This document shows positions 34,776 to 45,566 of a stretch of 64,000 bases of DNA, one piece after another. The position numbers and the translations under genes were made by a program. Within the stretch, counting starts at the first letter, position 1, and the number at the start of each line of letters is the position of its first letter. The DNA is taken from contig CM046862.1 in assembly GCA_025617745.1 (NCBI GenBank), positions 53,757,097 through 53,821,096 on the forward strand. The letters are read 5' to 3'. A model generated the notes under the pieces. That model did no database searches, was not told the DNA's origin, and was given only the letters and a program-made list of their open reading frames with translations. This DNA is from Heliocidaris erythrogramma (lineage: Eukaryota > Echinodermata > Echinoidea > Camarodonta > Echinometridae).

Positions 34776-35020
34776 CGAAGAAGCTTGATAGGAGGAAGTT
34801 TAATTGGTAAACAAATTTTTTAGGCATTTTACTCCCAGTGTCAAAGATCGTATGCTCGATCTGTAATGAAAAACACAAGTCAGAAAAATTGGAACCAGCG
34901 GGATTCGAACCTGTCATCTACTGCTTGCCGGGCAGTAAAATCTTTAACACTGGGAGTTAAATGCCTAAAAAAATTGTTTACAAATTAAAATTCCTCCCAT
35001 CAAGCTTCTTCGTTTATTCC
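34776..35020. mobile_element. SINE-like copy B, folded back on its own tail
   Basis: A second copy of the same sequence (AAACGAAGAAGCTTGATAGG ... ATTCGAACCTGTCATCTACT) is cut at CTTGCCGGGCAG and joined directly to an inverted copy of its own tail (ATCTTTAACACTGGGAGTTA ... CATCAAGCTTCTTCGTTTA). The result is a ~245-bp unit with inverted repeats of about 80 bases around the tRNA-like head. A T-rich stretch and a run of G follow at 35,020-35,080. Confidence 0.7.
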
Positions 35021-35364
35021 CCATTTTTTTTTTTTATTATTATTATTATTTTTTTATTTTTTTTTTGGGGGGGGGGGGGAGGGTGGGCCTACAGACTCAG
35101 TGCATCGGTTTATTACAATACACATAGAAGAAATTATAAGACAGGTTCAAGAATGTAGCCAATAGGAGATGCGTATTCGAGACACGTGTTTATTGAATGA
35201 TTTCGCGCAGCAAGCACTCGCGAAAACGGCAGACGATCAATCCAGCTAAGCTAATACAATCAGTACAGTAAACACACGACCAATCTGGCGATCGCTTGGC
35301 CGATTGCAATTTTGGTTTGTTTGGTATTGCGCGTGCAATTGCGACCCTGGAGCTGCGGAGAAAA

Positions 35365-36771
35365 ATGGCTGCCTGCAACGAGCCGAGGTTTCGATTGCTT
35401 ACTGAGCAAGAATTAACCGACTTGGTGGACGGAACTGATTCTAAAAGTACAAAGAGGACTCTAAAATTTGGATGTTCAAAATTGGACAGCTTTGCTCGAT
35501 ATACTGCTACAAACTTGGAGAACATTTCTGTTGAAAGTTTGGACACTTTCTTGTCTACATTCTATCCAGCGATACGCAAAGAAGACGACTCAAATTTTAT
35601 CAAGCGGTCAATGCAAGCAATTCGCTATGCAGTGCAACGACGCTTTGTCGACGAGCGTGATTTTGATATCTGCAATAAAGTGAAATTTCCCAAAAGCAAC
35701 AAAGTCTTCCCAGCAGTGATGGTCAAGCTGAGAAAAGAAGGAAAAGGTACTGTGCAACATAAACCGATAATTTCACATCGTGATATGGAGATAATTCAAA
35801 CATCAGACCAGATGGATTGTAGTACCCGAAAAGGCTTGCAAAACAAAGTTTTTGTTGACATCATGACCTTCTTTTGTAACGGAGGTCGTGAAAACCTCCG
35901 TTCAATGAAACCGTCAGACTTCTCAATCCAGACTGATGAAAATGGAATTCGTTTCATGACAAAAAAGGACGAGCTGACCAAAAACAATAGAGAAGACAAA
36001 GATGAATCCTCAAATACTGGGGTCATGTATGAACTGCCTAACTCTGAAAAGTGTTCTGTCAAGCCATATTTGTTCTACATCTCAAAACTGAATTCTAACT
36101 GTCCGTTTCTTTGGCAACGGCCTAGGGAAACCACACCACAAGATGGAGAACCGTGGTACGCGAATGTGCCTATTGGGGTTAACGGCATTGCCAACAAAAT
36201 GAAGAACATATCCACCAATGCAGGCTGCGCACAAACCTACACTAATCACTCCATCCGGGCAACATGCATTAACTCGCTGGACCGCGCAGGCTTTGAATCC
36301 CGCGACATAATGGCAGTGAGTGGACATCGCAGTGAATCATCTCTGAAACACTACAGCAGAACGAGTGGGGAGCGGAAACGTGAGATGTCGATGCAGTTAG
36401 CAACGAACCTGTATCCATCAAACACAAAAACAACCAGTTCCTCAAATTCTGAATGTTTCTCTCGATCTGATGCCAAGAACACACCTAACAGAAATCGACC
36501 AGTGCACACTCCTCTTAGACCTCAAAATCAATCTGAAACTGTTATCACTCAGACTGAAAATGAAATAAGCACTGCTTGTACCAGCACGAGGGAAGACCAA
36601 TCCACCATAGTTTCAAGTGGTTCTCCGCACAGCCAGCAAGTTCATGATTATCGCCGCTTTCAGCGTGTTTCAATTCAAACTCAGAACCAAGGGTCACCAC
36701 AGCTGTGTGAAACTAGAAATAGACCTCAATTTAATTTCAGTAACTGTGAGGTACACATCTATAACAAATAG
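35365..36771 (+). CDS. Crypton-type tyrosine recombinase, intact ORF
   Basis: The protein has 468 residues from the ATG at 35,365, which has a good Kozak context (AAAAATGGCT). An in-frame TTG extension to 35,296 is possible but less likely. Residues ~10-110 form a helical N-terminal core-binding-like domain (LTEQELTDLVDG, TFLSTFYP, MQAIRYAVQRRF). Residues ~150-345 are the catalytic domain, with the full tyrosine-recombinase set: R175 in CNGGRENLR, H295 and R298 in TNHSIRAT, H321 in VSGHRSES, and nucleophile Y330 in LKHYSR. The family cuts and rejoins DNA through a 3'-phosphotyrosine link. The spacing and the 'NHSIRAT..L..AGF....IM..SGH' wording match animal Cryptons and their domesticated relatives of the DUF3504 group (KCTD1-, QRICH1- and ZMYM-like proteins). 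The tail after ~345 is S/T/N/Q-rich with no clear domain. There are no introns, stops or frameshifts over 1.4 kb, in contrast to every other element ORF here, so it is young, active or conserved. A domesticated host gene cannot be excluded. Confidence 0.88.
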   Translation: MAACNEPRFRLLTEQELTDLVDGTDSKSTKRTLKFGCSKLDSFARYTATNLENISVESLDTFLSTFYPAIRKEDDSNFIKRSMQAIRYAVQRRFVDERDFDICNKVKFPKSNKVFPAVMVKLRKEGKGTVQHKPIISHRDMEIIQTSDQMDCSTRKGLQNKVFVDIMTFFCNGGRENLRSMKPSDFSIQTDENGIRFMTKKDELTKNNREDKDESSNTGVMYELPNSEKCSVKPYLFYISKLNSNCPFLWQRPRETTPQDGEPWYANVPIGVNGIANKMKNISTNAGCAQTYTNHSIRATCINSLDRAGFESRDIMAVSGHRSESSLKHYSRTSGERKREMSMQLATNLYPSNTKTTSSSNSECFSRSDAKNTPNRNRPVHTPLRPQNQSETVITQTENEISTACTSTREDQSTIVSSGSPHSQQVHDYRRFQRVSIQTQNQGSPQLCETRNRPQFNFSNCEVHIYNK

Positions 36772-36817
36772 ATGTTGTGGCCTCGGCTATGTACAGAACT
36801 AGACACTGTAAGTAATT

Positions 36818-37050
36818 ATGTTCCTTAAAAGTTTGAGACTGAGACTTCAATGTGAATATGTTCCTTAAAAGTTTGAGAGACTTCAATGTAAATGTGTTGG
36901 ACTTTGGACTGAAGTTACTGTTTTGGGGCAAATTTTCATGGTGAGTAAAATATTTTATACCTATGACCTGTCTTATAAAACAAATAATGCGCAGTGTGAT
37001 GTTCGTGACGTTGAGACAGTGCGGCGCACTCACCACTGTGCATTATTTGT
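36818..37050 (+). other. Post-ORF region: short direct repeat and hairpin
   Basis: ATGTTCCTTAAAAGTTTGAG with GACTTCAATGT following occurs twice in tandem (36,818-36,893). At 36,981-37,050 CAAATAATGCGCAGTG is mirrored by CACTGTGCATTATTTG with one mismatch around a ~38-base loop. An ATTAAA lies near 37,091. These could belong to the 3' end of the recombinase transcript or element, but no terminator is proven. Confidence 0.5.
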
Positions 37051-37454
37051 ATAATAAGGCATTACCCTTTTCCTTTTATGAGATCAAACTATTAAAAACT
37101 TATTGTATCCACTTATTTTACCTTTTTTACGTTATTGTCCGTCTATTGGACCTTCTAACTTCGGACTTCGGAGTATCGGACCCTTTTGCCGATTCGATCT
37201 ATAGAACCTTCAGTCAATTGGACCCTCTCGTACATTCGAACTATCGAACCTTCTATCTATCTGCCCTTCTGACTATCGGACCCCGTTGGACATTCGATCT
37301 ATAGAACCTTCGGACTATCGGACGCTCCGCCGATTCTGTCTATAGAACCGCCTGTCTATTGGACCCTCTCGTACATTCAGTCTATCGAACCTTCTATATG
37401 TTGGGTGTCGGTCTGTCGGACCCGCTTACTATCGGACCTTCTAGCTAGAGGGCT

Positions 37455-37650
37455 GTAACCGTATGAATGGTATGAATACCCTGAAATCAGAAGAACTGAC
37501 AGGCAAACAGACTTGATTGTAATTGCTACAAAATAGTCATATAAATGGTATTGATAATTATAATATTGGCTGGCTAAACTTTCGATGGTTATCGAAAAGA
37601 CTGCCCTTAAAAGTACCATATTACCATCGTCTTCGACTCAAGGACAGTCA
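37455..37650. repeat. Direct repeat partner of 33,985-34,185
   Basis: GTATGAAT, GACAGGCAAACAGACTT, ATAGTCATAT, AATATTGGCTGGCT, TATCGAAA and ACCATATTACCATCGTCTTC occur in the same order and orientation as at 33,985-34,185, with moderate divergence. It begins immediately after the right word-array of the recombinase-bearing unit. Confidence 0.65.
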
Positions 37651-37659
37651 AAATTATAT

Positions 37660-39100
37660 AATTATGGCGCGAACTAACGAGATCTAAATGTAACATAATA
37701 TATATGCGAGGGAAAATATTTGCGTTTTAAGCCTTTTACCACCACCATTTCTTCTGCTCTTTATCCAATATGAGATACTTTCACAACTATTGAGGTTCAT
37801 GTCGACCATTCATCAAATTTATGAAAAATTAACTATTATATTGTTCCGTTTTGGAATGACACAAAAAGGACTATTAGTGACTGTTCGACGGGAATAAACG
37901 CTCGATTTCTGTGAACTTTGAATATGCATCCGGTTTACACAAATATTGCTGTGGCATTCTGTACTATGTTAGCTTTGATACGACACTAGGTTCCTGAAAA
38001 TATCTTTGAAAATATTTGAAATAGGATGCAAAATATGAAGTGAAGCAGCGTTACGGAATGACCATTACGGAGTGACTTCTGAAAGTCAATGGGAAATAAA
38101 AAATCATGTTATGGAAATAAGTAGTAACAACATTGTTTACTCAGTCTGTGTTTCAAACTATTTGATATTTTTTAAGACCTAATATATCTTTGTTATATTA
38201 GTGTTTAATAATCTACAATAATTTTTGGCCAAATTTACCCATAAATTCATATTTTGGTTAAAATTAGATTTTTGAAAAATTCTGAAGAGTTTTCATTGGT
38301 GTAAAATGTTTCTGGTACGTTTCAAAGACATTCAGATAGATTTTTCATTACATTCCATTTTATATTGCATGTATTTTATAGTTTAATGGATTTCTTATGT
38401 ATTCTATTGTATTTTCATTATCAGTTATTCATAAATTTATCTTATGATTTACTTTATTTGAAACTATTATCTAGATCAATTTTAAGCCTAAAATACAGGA
38501 CTATTAAACTTATAGAGGAAATAAATACATCTCATTAACATGCGGATTGAGAAAACACGATTTTCCCATTTTTTTGGTAATCAAATATTCAAATTAATAA
38601 ATTTTAAATCATTTTCATACTAGAAAAATGATCTCATAATCTCTACTTCTGTTAATAATTATCCCATATAATAAGCTGAACCGATGTAAAGGTTCAGGGT
38701 TGAATTAATTTCTGCAAAACTGACTTTAATATCATTCGGTAGCATTATTTTGTTACGGAATGAAATCATTAATCATATCATCATTCATATGTAAAATAAA
38801 AGCACATACATTTTGTATGTATTTAGGTACCTTGATTAAGCTATCAAAATGATAGCCCTTTTCGGAAATAAGTTGAAATTATGTGTTTTGACCGTTACGG
38901 AATTCCAAGGTTACTGAATTATTATAGATTATGCAGAACAGAAACTAACGCAATTCTTGTTTACTTTGTTACTTAAACAAATTTTAGTATAAATATGAAA
39001 ATATCTCAATTATATCAGATTATGAAAACTTAATTTGACACCAGATTTGATATGATCAGACAGATTTGAAATGTTTGAGTTCATGTCCTGTTTGCTTGTA
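37660..39100. other. No gene recognised
   Basis: Very AT-rich sequence. The word GTTACGGAATGA and close variants recur near 38,050, 38,065, 38,752 and 38,902, which hints at another word-based repeat, but no ends can be set. Confidence 0.4.
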
Positions 39101-39109
39101 ATTGCCCAT

Positions 39110-39560
39110 AAACAAACAATTCAATGCATGTTTTGTGTTTACAATGAGGTAGCAAATCTTCAGTATTTGGTACGAATAAAACCCATCTTATGAAAGCACT
39201 ACACGTTCATCAAGGTGAGATAGATAAATCATACACTTACATAATCCGTGATTAATTAAAATATGTAAACAACACGGTAAAAATACTTTCGAAACATAAA
39301 CTCAGGACAATTTCAATAGCCCTGTCTATCACCTTACAATGGCGTATTACATAATCCGAACCTGATTTCTATGGTAAGTACAATATGCCTTTGAAATTGC
39401 CCTTGAGTTTATTTCTCGAAAGTAGTTCTTATCGTGTTAAACGCAAATTGTGGAACCGGTGTTAGAAATTATGTATTATTAATTGAATATTAAAACATTA
39501 CGGGAATGTTCATATCAAATACCCAGGATGACAATACGTTGGTTACTGATATAAAAGTCA
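39110..39560. repeat. Isolated, diverged copy of the ~410-bp unit
   Basis: GTTTACAATGAGGTA, CATCTTATGAAAGCACTACA, CGTTCATCAAGGTGAGATAG, CGCAAATTGTGGAACCGG and ATACCCAGGATGACAATA follow the order of the array unit. A 168-bp MITE (39,271-39,438) splits it. Confidence 0.65.
39271..39438. mobile_element. Short MITE, AACACGRTAA ends, copy 1
   Basis: It starts AACACGGTAAAAATACTTTC and ends GAAAGTAGTTCTTATCGTGTT, so it has inverted ends; AAAC flanks both sides and may be a target duplication. A second copy of 184 bp is at 45,567-45,750, sharing AACTCAGGACAATTTCAATA-like, CTGTCTATCACC and ATAATCCGAACCTGATTTCT blocks. There is no ORF. Confidence 0.8.
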
Positions 39561-39833
39561 CTGATTTAAGTAAAATGCTTCTAAAGCCAGTTCGTAATTA
39601 CAATTTGCGAATGTGCACATAAAGTTCATTTGTACTATTTGCCTTTATACGCTGTTTTTTTTTTTGTGTTCTTTTTTGGCGCATCATGATGCGCGCTGCA
39701 GTATGGTTTTAGTTGGTAATTAAAAACATTTTACTTAAATTCAACAAATCAGTGACTTAAAATTTTGATGTCTGGGATGGCCCTTTATTTGAAGAAAAAG
39801 AAATCCCAAATTCGTACGGAGGAAAAAAAAATC

Positions 39834-40430
39834 CTCGCCCGTACAAATTTGGGGTCACTCCATTTCTCGGCCTGGCAGCAGTAGTGGGATATCGCGTATA
39901 TAGGGGAGATTGCTCTTTAAAAAAAAATCGTTTAGAATCTGGATTTTTTCCCTCCCCCTACAGGGCTCACCGCTCACATAAGCAATCGACAGTAATCAAA
40001 AAGTAATATTTTGAAAACGTTGGGGTGGAATTCGTTATAATATTTCGAGTAGAAACTAAACATAAAATCTCCTGAATGAGATGCCTTATTTGGGCAAATG
40101 TTATGAAGGCCGAAACGGTGCTAAACATGACTCTCGCGGAATCGCAGAATGATATAGTGGAAATACACTGAGATAATATAAACCCTTTAGAAGAACACAA
40201 AGACAAGTTCACTTCAGCTGAGAGGTAAAATTGAAAAATGACTATTGAACATCATTTGCCTTCTTAAAATTTACATAGGACAGATACTCGATTTTATAAT
40301 AATTTCTTTAAACAATTGCGAGTGAATGAATTACTAATGTGTGCCCCACGAATTCGGGGTCACACCATCTCTCATCATGGTAGCAGTAGTGGGATATCGC
40401 GTACATTGGGGAGATTGCGATTTATAATAG
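39834..40430. repeat. Pair of ~90-bp direct repeats
   Basis: GGGGTCACTCCATTTCTCGG and GCAGTAGTGGGATATCGCGT at 39,850-39,900 recur as GGGGTCACACCATCTCTCAT and GCAGTAGTGGGATATCGCGT at 40,353-40,402, each followed by GGGGAGATTGC. They are about 505 bases apart. The intervening sequence is not recognised. Confidence 0.65.
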
Positions 40431-40589
40431 GCCGTTGTCAGGAAGTCAAAAATAGCCTTTTTGGAAACTTGAAGATTTTTGAAAACACACATTTTTAGAA
40501 GATAATGTCATGACTAACAAAACACACATTGTTTCCAAATGTTTAAATTAGTCTAAGTGTACTTTTCAGGTATTTTTAGAATCCTGAGT

Positions 40590-43110
40590 TTGGTCAAATT
40601 GATTGTATTGATTGAAATCATTCATTTCCATCATCACATTTAATATGTACAAGATAAAAGGATGGAATATCATTAGAGGTACAATAATATAAAATACATA
40701 TAGACTAAAATGGTTACTATGAAAATGTGAACAACTGCAATAAATTATAACCATCAACATATTTTTGGAAAATGGTGCAAACGTAAAATTAAATAAGGTT
40801 TGACAGTTGGGTGCACCAGGCGCACTAATAATAAATATACATGTATCGATTACAAAGTAAAGTTTAATGAATTGCAATTCAGTATGATAGACGAGATATT
40901 AAATAAATTATACATTATAAAGAGAGAGAAGATGTTCTTATAAAGTCGTTTAAATGGATTATTAAATGGAGCAGACTGTAATGAATAAAGTAAAGAATTC
41001 CAGATTTTGGGGCCAACATAACGAAGAGAAGTGTTTAACATATGAGAAGAAACTTTCCAATGATGAAACTTATCAGCATTTCTTGTATAATGCTTATATA
41101 CCGTATAATATTGGTTTATAGAGGGAATTATGAGAATTTACAGATGTATACTGTTTCCTGTCGGAAAGAAACCATTTATGAGAATTTATTTTAGAAACAG
41201 ACGGCAAAACTGAAATAGGACGGTAATTATAAACATTATCTGTATCTCCCTTCTTAAGCAAAAGTATCATCTTTGGCGATTTTCATACTAGAAAGGAAGA
41301 CGCCTTTCTGTAGCGACAGACTACAAATATGATTTAAAGGTATGAGTAAAAAATTATTACAGATTTTAAAAGACGTATGCATATGTTATCGTACCCTGAA
41401 CTGTTCCCATTGGGCATTTTGTTGACAATATTTAAAATTTCACTGAGAGTCACTGGTTTAAAAAAGAAACTCTGAACAAAATTACCTGTTAAGTACTCAG
41501 AGAACAAAATCAGGAATCAGGAATGGACTTCGTGAGATTTTCTCCATTGTTGACAAAATGCTTATTGAATGTATTCGCAATTTCATTTGGTCCATTGACA
41601 GTTATACCATTTTAATGCAGCGTTTCAACTGTACATTTCTTTTTACTGAAGATAGTATTATCACCATTCCATGTTTTACTTAAATCGGACTTCACAGCCT
41701 TAAATTCTTGTAAAAATACTCTCTTTTTGCACATCGTTTTAAAGAGTTTAGTTTATTACGGTATTGCTTATATTTATATCTATTATCAGCAGAAGGATCG
41801 GATTTATAAATACCATACAACACAGTATTTTTCCTTATTGATCTCAAAATATTAGGAGTTATCCAAGTTTTTTTAATATCTTTGTTCTATGCTTATTTTT
41901 CCTCTCTTGAAGAGGCATATGCCGATCACATAATGAACTGAAATTATTAAGAAATGTGTCATATGCAGTATTCACATCATCAGATTGTAATACCACATCC
42001 CAGTCGATTATTTTACAAATCATTGGTAAATGAGGCAACTGGAGTTGGGGAAATATTACGTTCAAAACACTTGGTATTAACCTTCTTTGTACCAATGATC
42101 ACCAATGTCAGAAACGAAAATAGCAGAAATTATAGTTTCTTTGGTTGAATTTGTAAATATATTATCAAGTAGAGTAGCTGAATCCTTAGATATACGAGTG
42201 GGTTTATTGAATAGAGGATAAAATCCAAGAAACAGCTGACATTGGAGACCTTGTTAAAATCCATTAAAGTTCAGATTAAAATCACCCATAATATAACATG
42301 TCTTATATGATTTTCGGAAATTGTGTGCAATATACTTTCAAATCCTAATGAAATCGTTGATATTACTTGAAGATTTACGATAAACAACTCCTAAGATCGT
42401 GTTTTTACTAGTCTTTCTTATAATTTCATTGAAAAGTGATTAAACTCCATCAATATTGAAATTTATTTTTTCTAAAATACGAAAATTGAATTTACTACCT
42501 ACAAAATAGCAACTCCCCCTCCCCAGACAGACGAGCTGACTGAAAAAAATATATGGCCGGAGAGTGAAAAAATGTTAGGTCTGTTAAACATCCACGTTTG
42601 TGTTATACCAATGATCGAAAACGGATAATTTAACAACAGTTAATATTCACAAATTCTATTGAAATTCCTCTACAAACTCCTTGCATTGACTTAAATGATT
42701 TGCCGATACACTGTAATTATTCTCATGAAATTGATCTTCGTTGTAATATTTACAATGGGTGCTTTTAACAAAGAAAGAATTAGGTTCTTCTTCATCACCT
42801 TCATCAATGATATTTGTAGAATCCAAGTTAGAGCAGTAATTAGAATTTTAAGACATATTATGAAAAGAAGTATTAACATATTCATCACAAGCATGATGAA
42901 TTTGCATATGATCTCTTTGCATGTTCATAACGAAACAAAACTAATCAAGACGATCAATGTCGGAGGCGTTCCTTATCGCTACTCTCCGACCATTCTTGGT
43001 GAAGGAGAAGATCCCTGTAGAAAAAATCTTGTCGCAACGATGTCAGGTCTTCTCTGATATCAACGCCGGAGTTTTTCAACTTTGACTTGGCAGCATACAT
43101 GATTTGTCGC
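40590..43110 (-). pseudogene. Degenerate CR1/L2/Daphne-like LINE
   Basis: Read on the minus strand from about 43,110: a fragment like the end of an ORF1-type protein (AAKSKLKNSGVDIREDL); then endonuclease-like blocks near 42,540-42,150 (ILGVVYR, CYIMGDFNLNF, NKPTRIS, ATLLDNIFTN); a linker near 42,020-41,860 (DWDVVLQSDDVNTAYDTF); the start of the reverse transcriptase near 41,290-41,200 (LLKKGDTDNVYNYRPISVL); and the C-terminal block near 41,040-40,970 (SLRYVGPKIWNSL). Most of the catalytic RT is deleted between ~41,190 and ~41,150, and there are many stops and frameshifts. The 3' end is an ATGAATGATTTCAATCAAT tail near 40,595. It once encoded the endonuclease and reverse transcriptase for target-primed retrotransposition; this copy is dead. 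Confidence 0.75.
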
Positions 43111-43119
43111 GTATTGTAT

Positions 43120-43640
43120 GTCTTTTTTTATTATTATTGATTTTTTTAAATGCTCTTCTTCTTCTTATTATTCTTCTTCTTCTTCAGTTGCAGTACTTGT
43201 CATACTGGTTAGGTGCAGTGCATATGTACCGTGTTTGAAAGAAGGTACAGGAATTTACGTATGCATACATATTTAAATTAGTTATCATGGACTTTTCCAT
43301 TAGACTTAATTTTTAAAGTCTTATTTGGTTATGCCCTAGCATGTGGATTTTCCTAAACTCTAGGATATACTGAGTTGTCTCCCATTTTTGTTCCATACCT
43401 GCCAGATTTATTTTGCAATATTAACTTACAATGTAATATATGAACATTTCATTTTGCAATATTGTTAGACTATGCCATTTATGTTCATATTGGCCATAAC
43501 CATAGCCAATTTTGCCTAAATGTATGTTTGTTATTTATGCGATATTTAAGATATTTAACTTTGCATGCAAATAGATATATATACATGTACATGTATATAC
43601 ATTTTTTCTGGATTAGAATGATACATATATATTTCCCAGT
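43120..43640. other. No gene recognised
   Basis: AT-rich, with a TTCTTCTTATTATTCTTC tract at about 43,155. Nothing further is supported. Confidence 0.45.
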
Positions 43641-44051
43641 TATACTTCTATTATACTCAAACATCAGTTTGTAATATTCTATTCTTGAACAGCCAAGTTT
43701 ATCTCATACCATTCGCATGCAATATTCCTAATGATTATAGTCTGTTCTTCATAGCATTTTTAGAATCAACGTTTTTGATATTTAATCTAAATTTTTTGGT
43801 TCGTACTGAGAAAATATGTTTCATTATGTGCAATATTCTATGTATAGAATTTGTATTATGTACTGGGAGCAGCAAGTGTGGGGGCGTATGCCTCCGGGCA
43901 ACAGTGTTGTATTTCACTTCTGTGCACCGTGACCCACTTGTTGTTCCCACTCCTTTTACATGTGCCTTTACATGATCTTCTGTATTCTTATTATGAACTT
44001 GTCTTGCCATGTTGTATTGTACCTGTGCTTATTTTTATGAATGGTCGAATA

Positions 44052-44084
<33 letters not shown>
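43641..44084 (+). mobile_element. Retroelement 3' end with (AAT)n tail, copy 2
   Basis: Near-identical to 20,978-21,415 from TATACTTCTATTATACTCAA to GGTCGAATAAATAATAATAA. The 5' boundary is exactly the same and the upstream flank is different. It is slightly longer because of more AAT units and small insertions. The high similarity implies recent spread from one source. Confidence 0.75.
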
Positions 44085-44339
44085 TTCAGTATGGCACGAA
44101 AAAGAGACATGATAACGAAGCTTTTCGACCTGCACTCATCAGGTTATCACGCAGGTATATGCCAAATTACTCGAAATCAACTATATTATACTCGATGAAC
44201 CCGGACGCAACCCAGACGCCGTAATTTCAGAACAATAGCAAAGCTTGGACGAACTCCTTTTGTCTGCACAGAAGGGGTTCGTGCAATTGAATGTAGGCGG
44301 CTTCCAGAAAGCGTAAATGCGCTGCGCTTCTGCCCCCCC

Positions 44340-44645
44340 CCCCCCTGATTCCACAGAATTGAAGGTTGTGTAACAGCCTTCTCAAAGGCTTTGGAGAAGT
44401 CTACAAGTACCATGTCCAGCTGTTCTCTGTCGTCGCTGGCTTTGGAGAGGTCCTGGGCAGCAGGGATTAGCTGATAGACACAGAATAGTTTCTTGCGGAA
44501 GCCATGTTGCGCTTCAAACAAAATGTTGTGGTCTTCGAGGTGGGTCATGATGTTGCTGAGAGCTATGTGTTCCAGTACTTTGCAAGTTACTGACGTCAGG
44601 GAGATTTTAAGTGCAACAGGGAATCCCAGATTTTTGCAAAAAAAT
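44340..44645 (-). pseudogene. LINE reverse-transcriptase fragment
   Basis: The minus strand translates to SLTSVTCKVLEHIALSNIMT, then HNILFEAQHGFRKK, then LDMVLVDFSKAFEK: RT blocks 'SLTS..CK.LEHI', 'QHGFR' and 'D.SKAFD' of CR1/L2/Jockey-like LINEs. The final D of the block-A motif is E (SKAFEK). After it the match ends in a C/G run and unrelated sequence, and upstream it enters unrelated sequence, so about 100 codons survive. Not functional. Confidence 0.8.
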
Positions 44646-44699
44646 GACATTAGAAATGACTTTCATGAAAAAAAAATAATGCAGAAAAAAATTCTGCAT

Positions 44700-45400
44700 T
44701 AGCAAGTATAGCTTTTTATTCATATCTTATTTCATACGTCCTCTACGATAAATGAGAAACATTGTCTTTTGCTCTCAGGACTGTTGAAAATCATCAATCA
44801 GTGGCCAATCATCAATCAATGGCATAATTAATTAAATGATATACTTTGAAAATGCCTTGGGACGTGGAGTGAAAGTCAAAATCAACAGTGGCATAAAAGA
44901 AGGTATTGACATTAGAATAGTGATATGCAACAGGATCAACACTGATTGCACAAATAATTTTCGTCTTGATAGCTGCCTCTCTTTTAGTATTGTCTCATTT
45001 CGTGGCATTCTTTCTCCACATATATTGTTTCCAAACTTACGATTCATTTTAGCTGCCATTCCATCCTGGCGTTATGCTTATAATGAAAACCTGCCCTTTC
45101 CATGAACCTAAAGGGTCCGTCCTATGGCATGCGACAACAAAAACTTCCATTCATTCAAGAAAATCCAGAAGAGATAATGTCATACTTTGAGCTAAAAAAT
45201 CAAGATAAATCGTGATATGTAACATCAGCTCCTCCATTCTGGGATGCCATATTCAAATTTAGGTAGATAATTTTCTTTCGAATATCATAAAGCTATGACA
45301 TTTACAAGTGATTGTATTCAAGTGTGCATATTTTCTGGTAAAGAGAATTGAGATATCATACTATTACTCTATTAAAATTCCCCTCCCCATCTATGTAAAC
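44700..45400. other. No gene recognised
   Basis: A hairpin-prone AATGCAGAAAAAAATTCTGCATT tract at 44,677-44,700 precedes AT-rich sequence. The overlapping ORFs on both strands at 44,832-45,105 have no recognisable family. Confidence 0.35.
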
Positions 45401-45420
45401 AATATATATATATATATAAA

Positions 45421-45551
45421 CGACTAACGGGTACATTAGGAGGACAGTTTTTGTTCTTTTTCTTTGTCCAACTGTCGACCTAATGTAGGGGTCGCTATTA
45501 TGACGGAATAAACTCCATTGTTAGGTGTCGACCTAATGTACCCGTTAGTCA
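45421..45551. mobile_element. 131-bp palindromic element, CATTAGG ends
   Basis: GACTAACGGGTACATTAGG at the left is mirrored by CCTAATGTACCCGTTAGTC at the right, with the word GTCGACCTAATGTA repeated inside. The core reads ATTATGACGGAATAAACTCC followed by ATTGT. It lies in TA-rich sequence. There is no ORF. Confidence 0.75.
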
Positions 45552-45566
45552 AATATACATATATAT

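Larger units (their letters stand above)
34430..37456. mobile_element. 3-kb unit with inverted word-array ends enclosing a recombinase gene
   Basis: The left end (34,430-34,490) reads CAGCTAGAAGGTCCGATAG, ACCGACACCCAATAGATAG, AAGGTTCTATAGACCC. The right end (37,130-37,456) is a longer array of the inverse words (CTATCGGACC, TCTATAGAACCTTC, GGGTGTCGGTC) ending TATCGGACCTTCTAGCTAG. The outermost ~60 bases match in inverse. Inside are two SINE-like copies and the tyrosine-recombinase ORF. Cryptons as described have no terminal inverted repeats, so either a Crypton landed inside a foldback or this is a composite. Confidence 0.5.
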
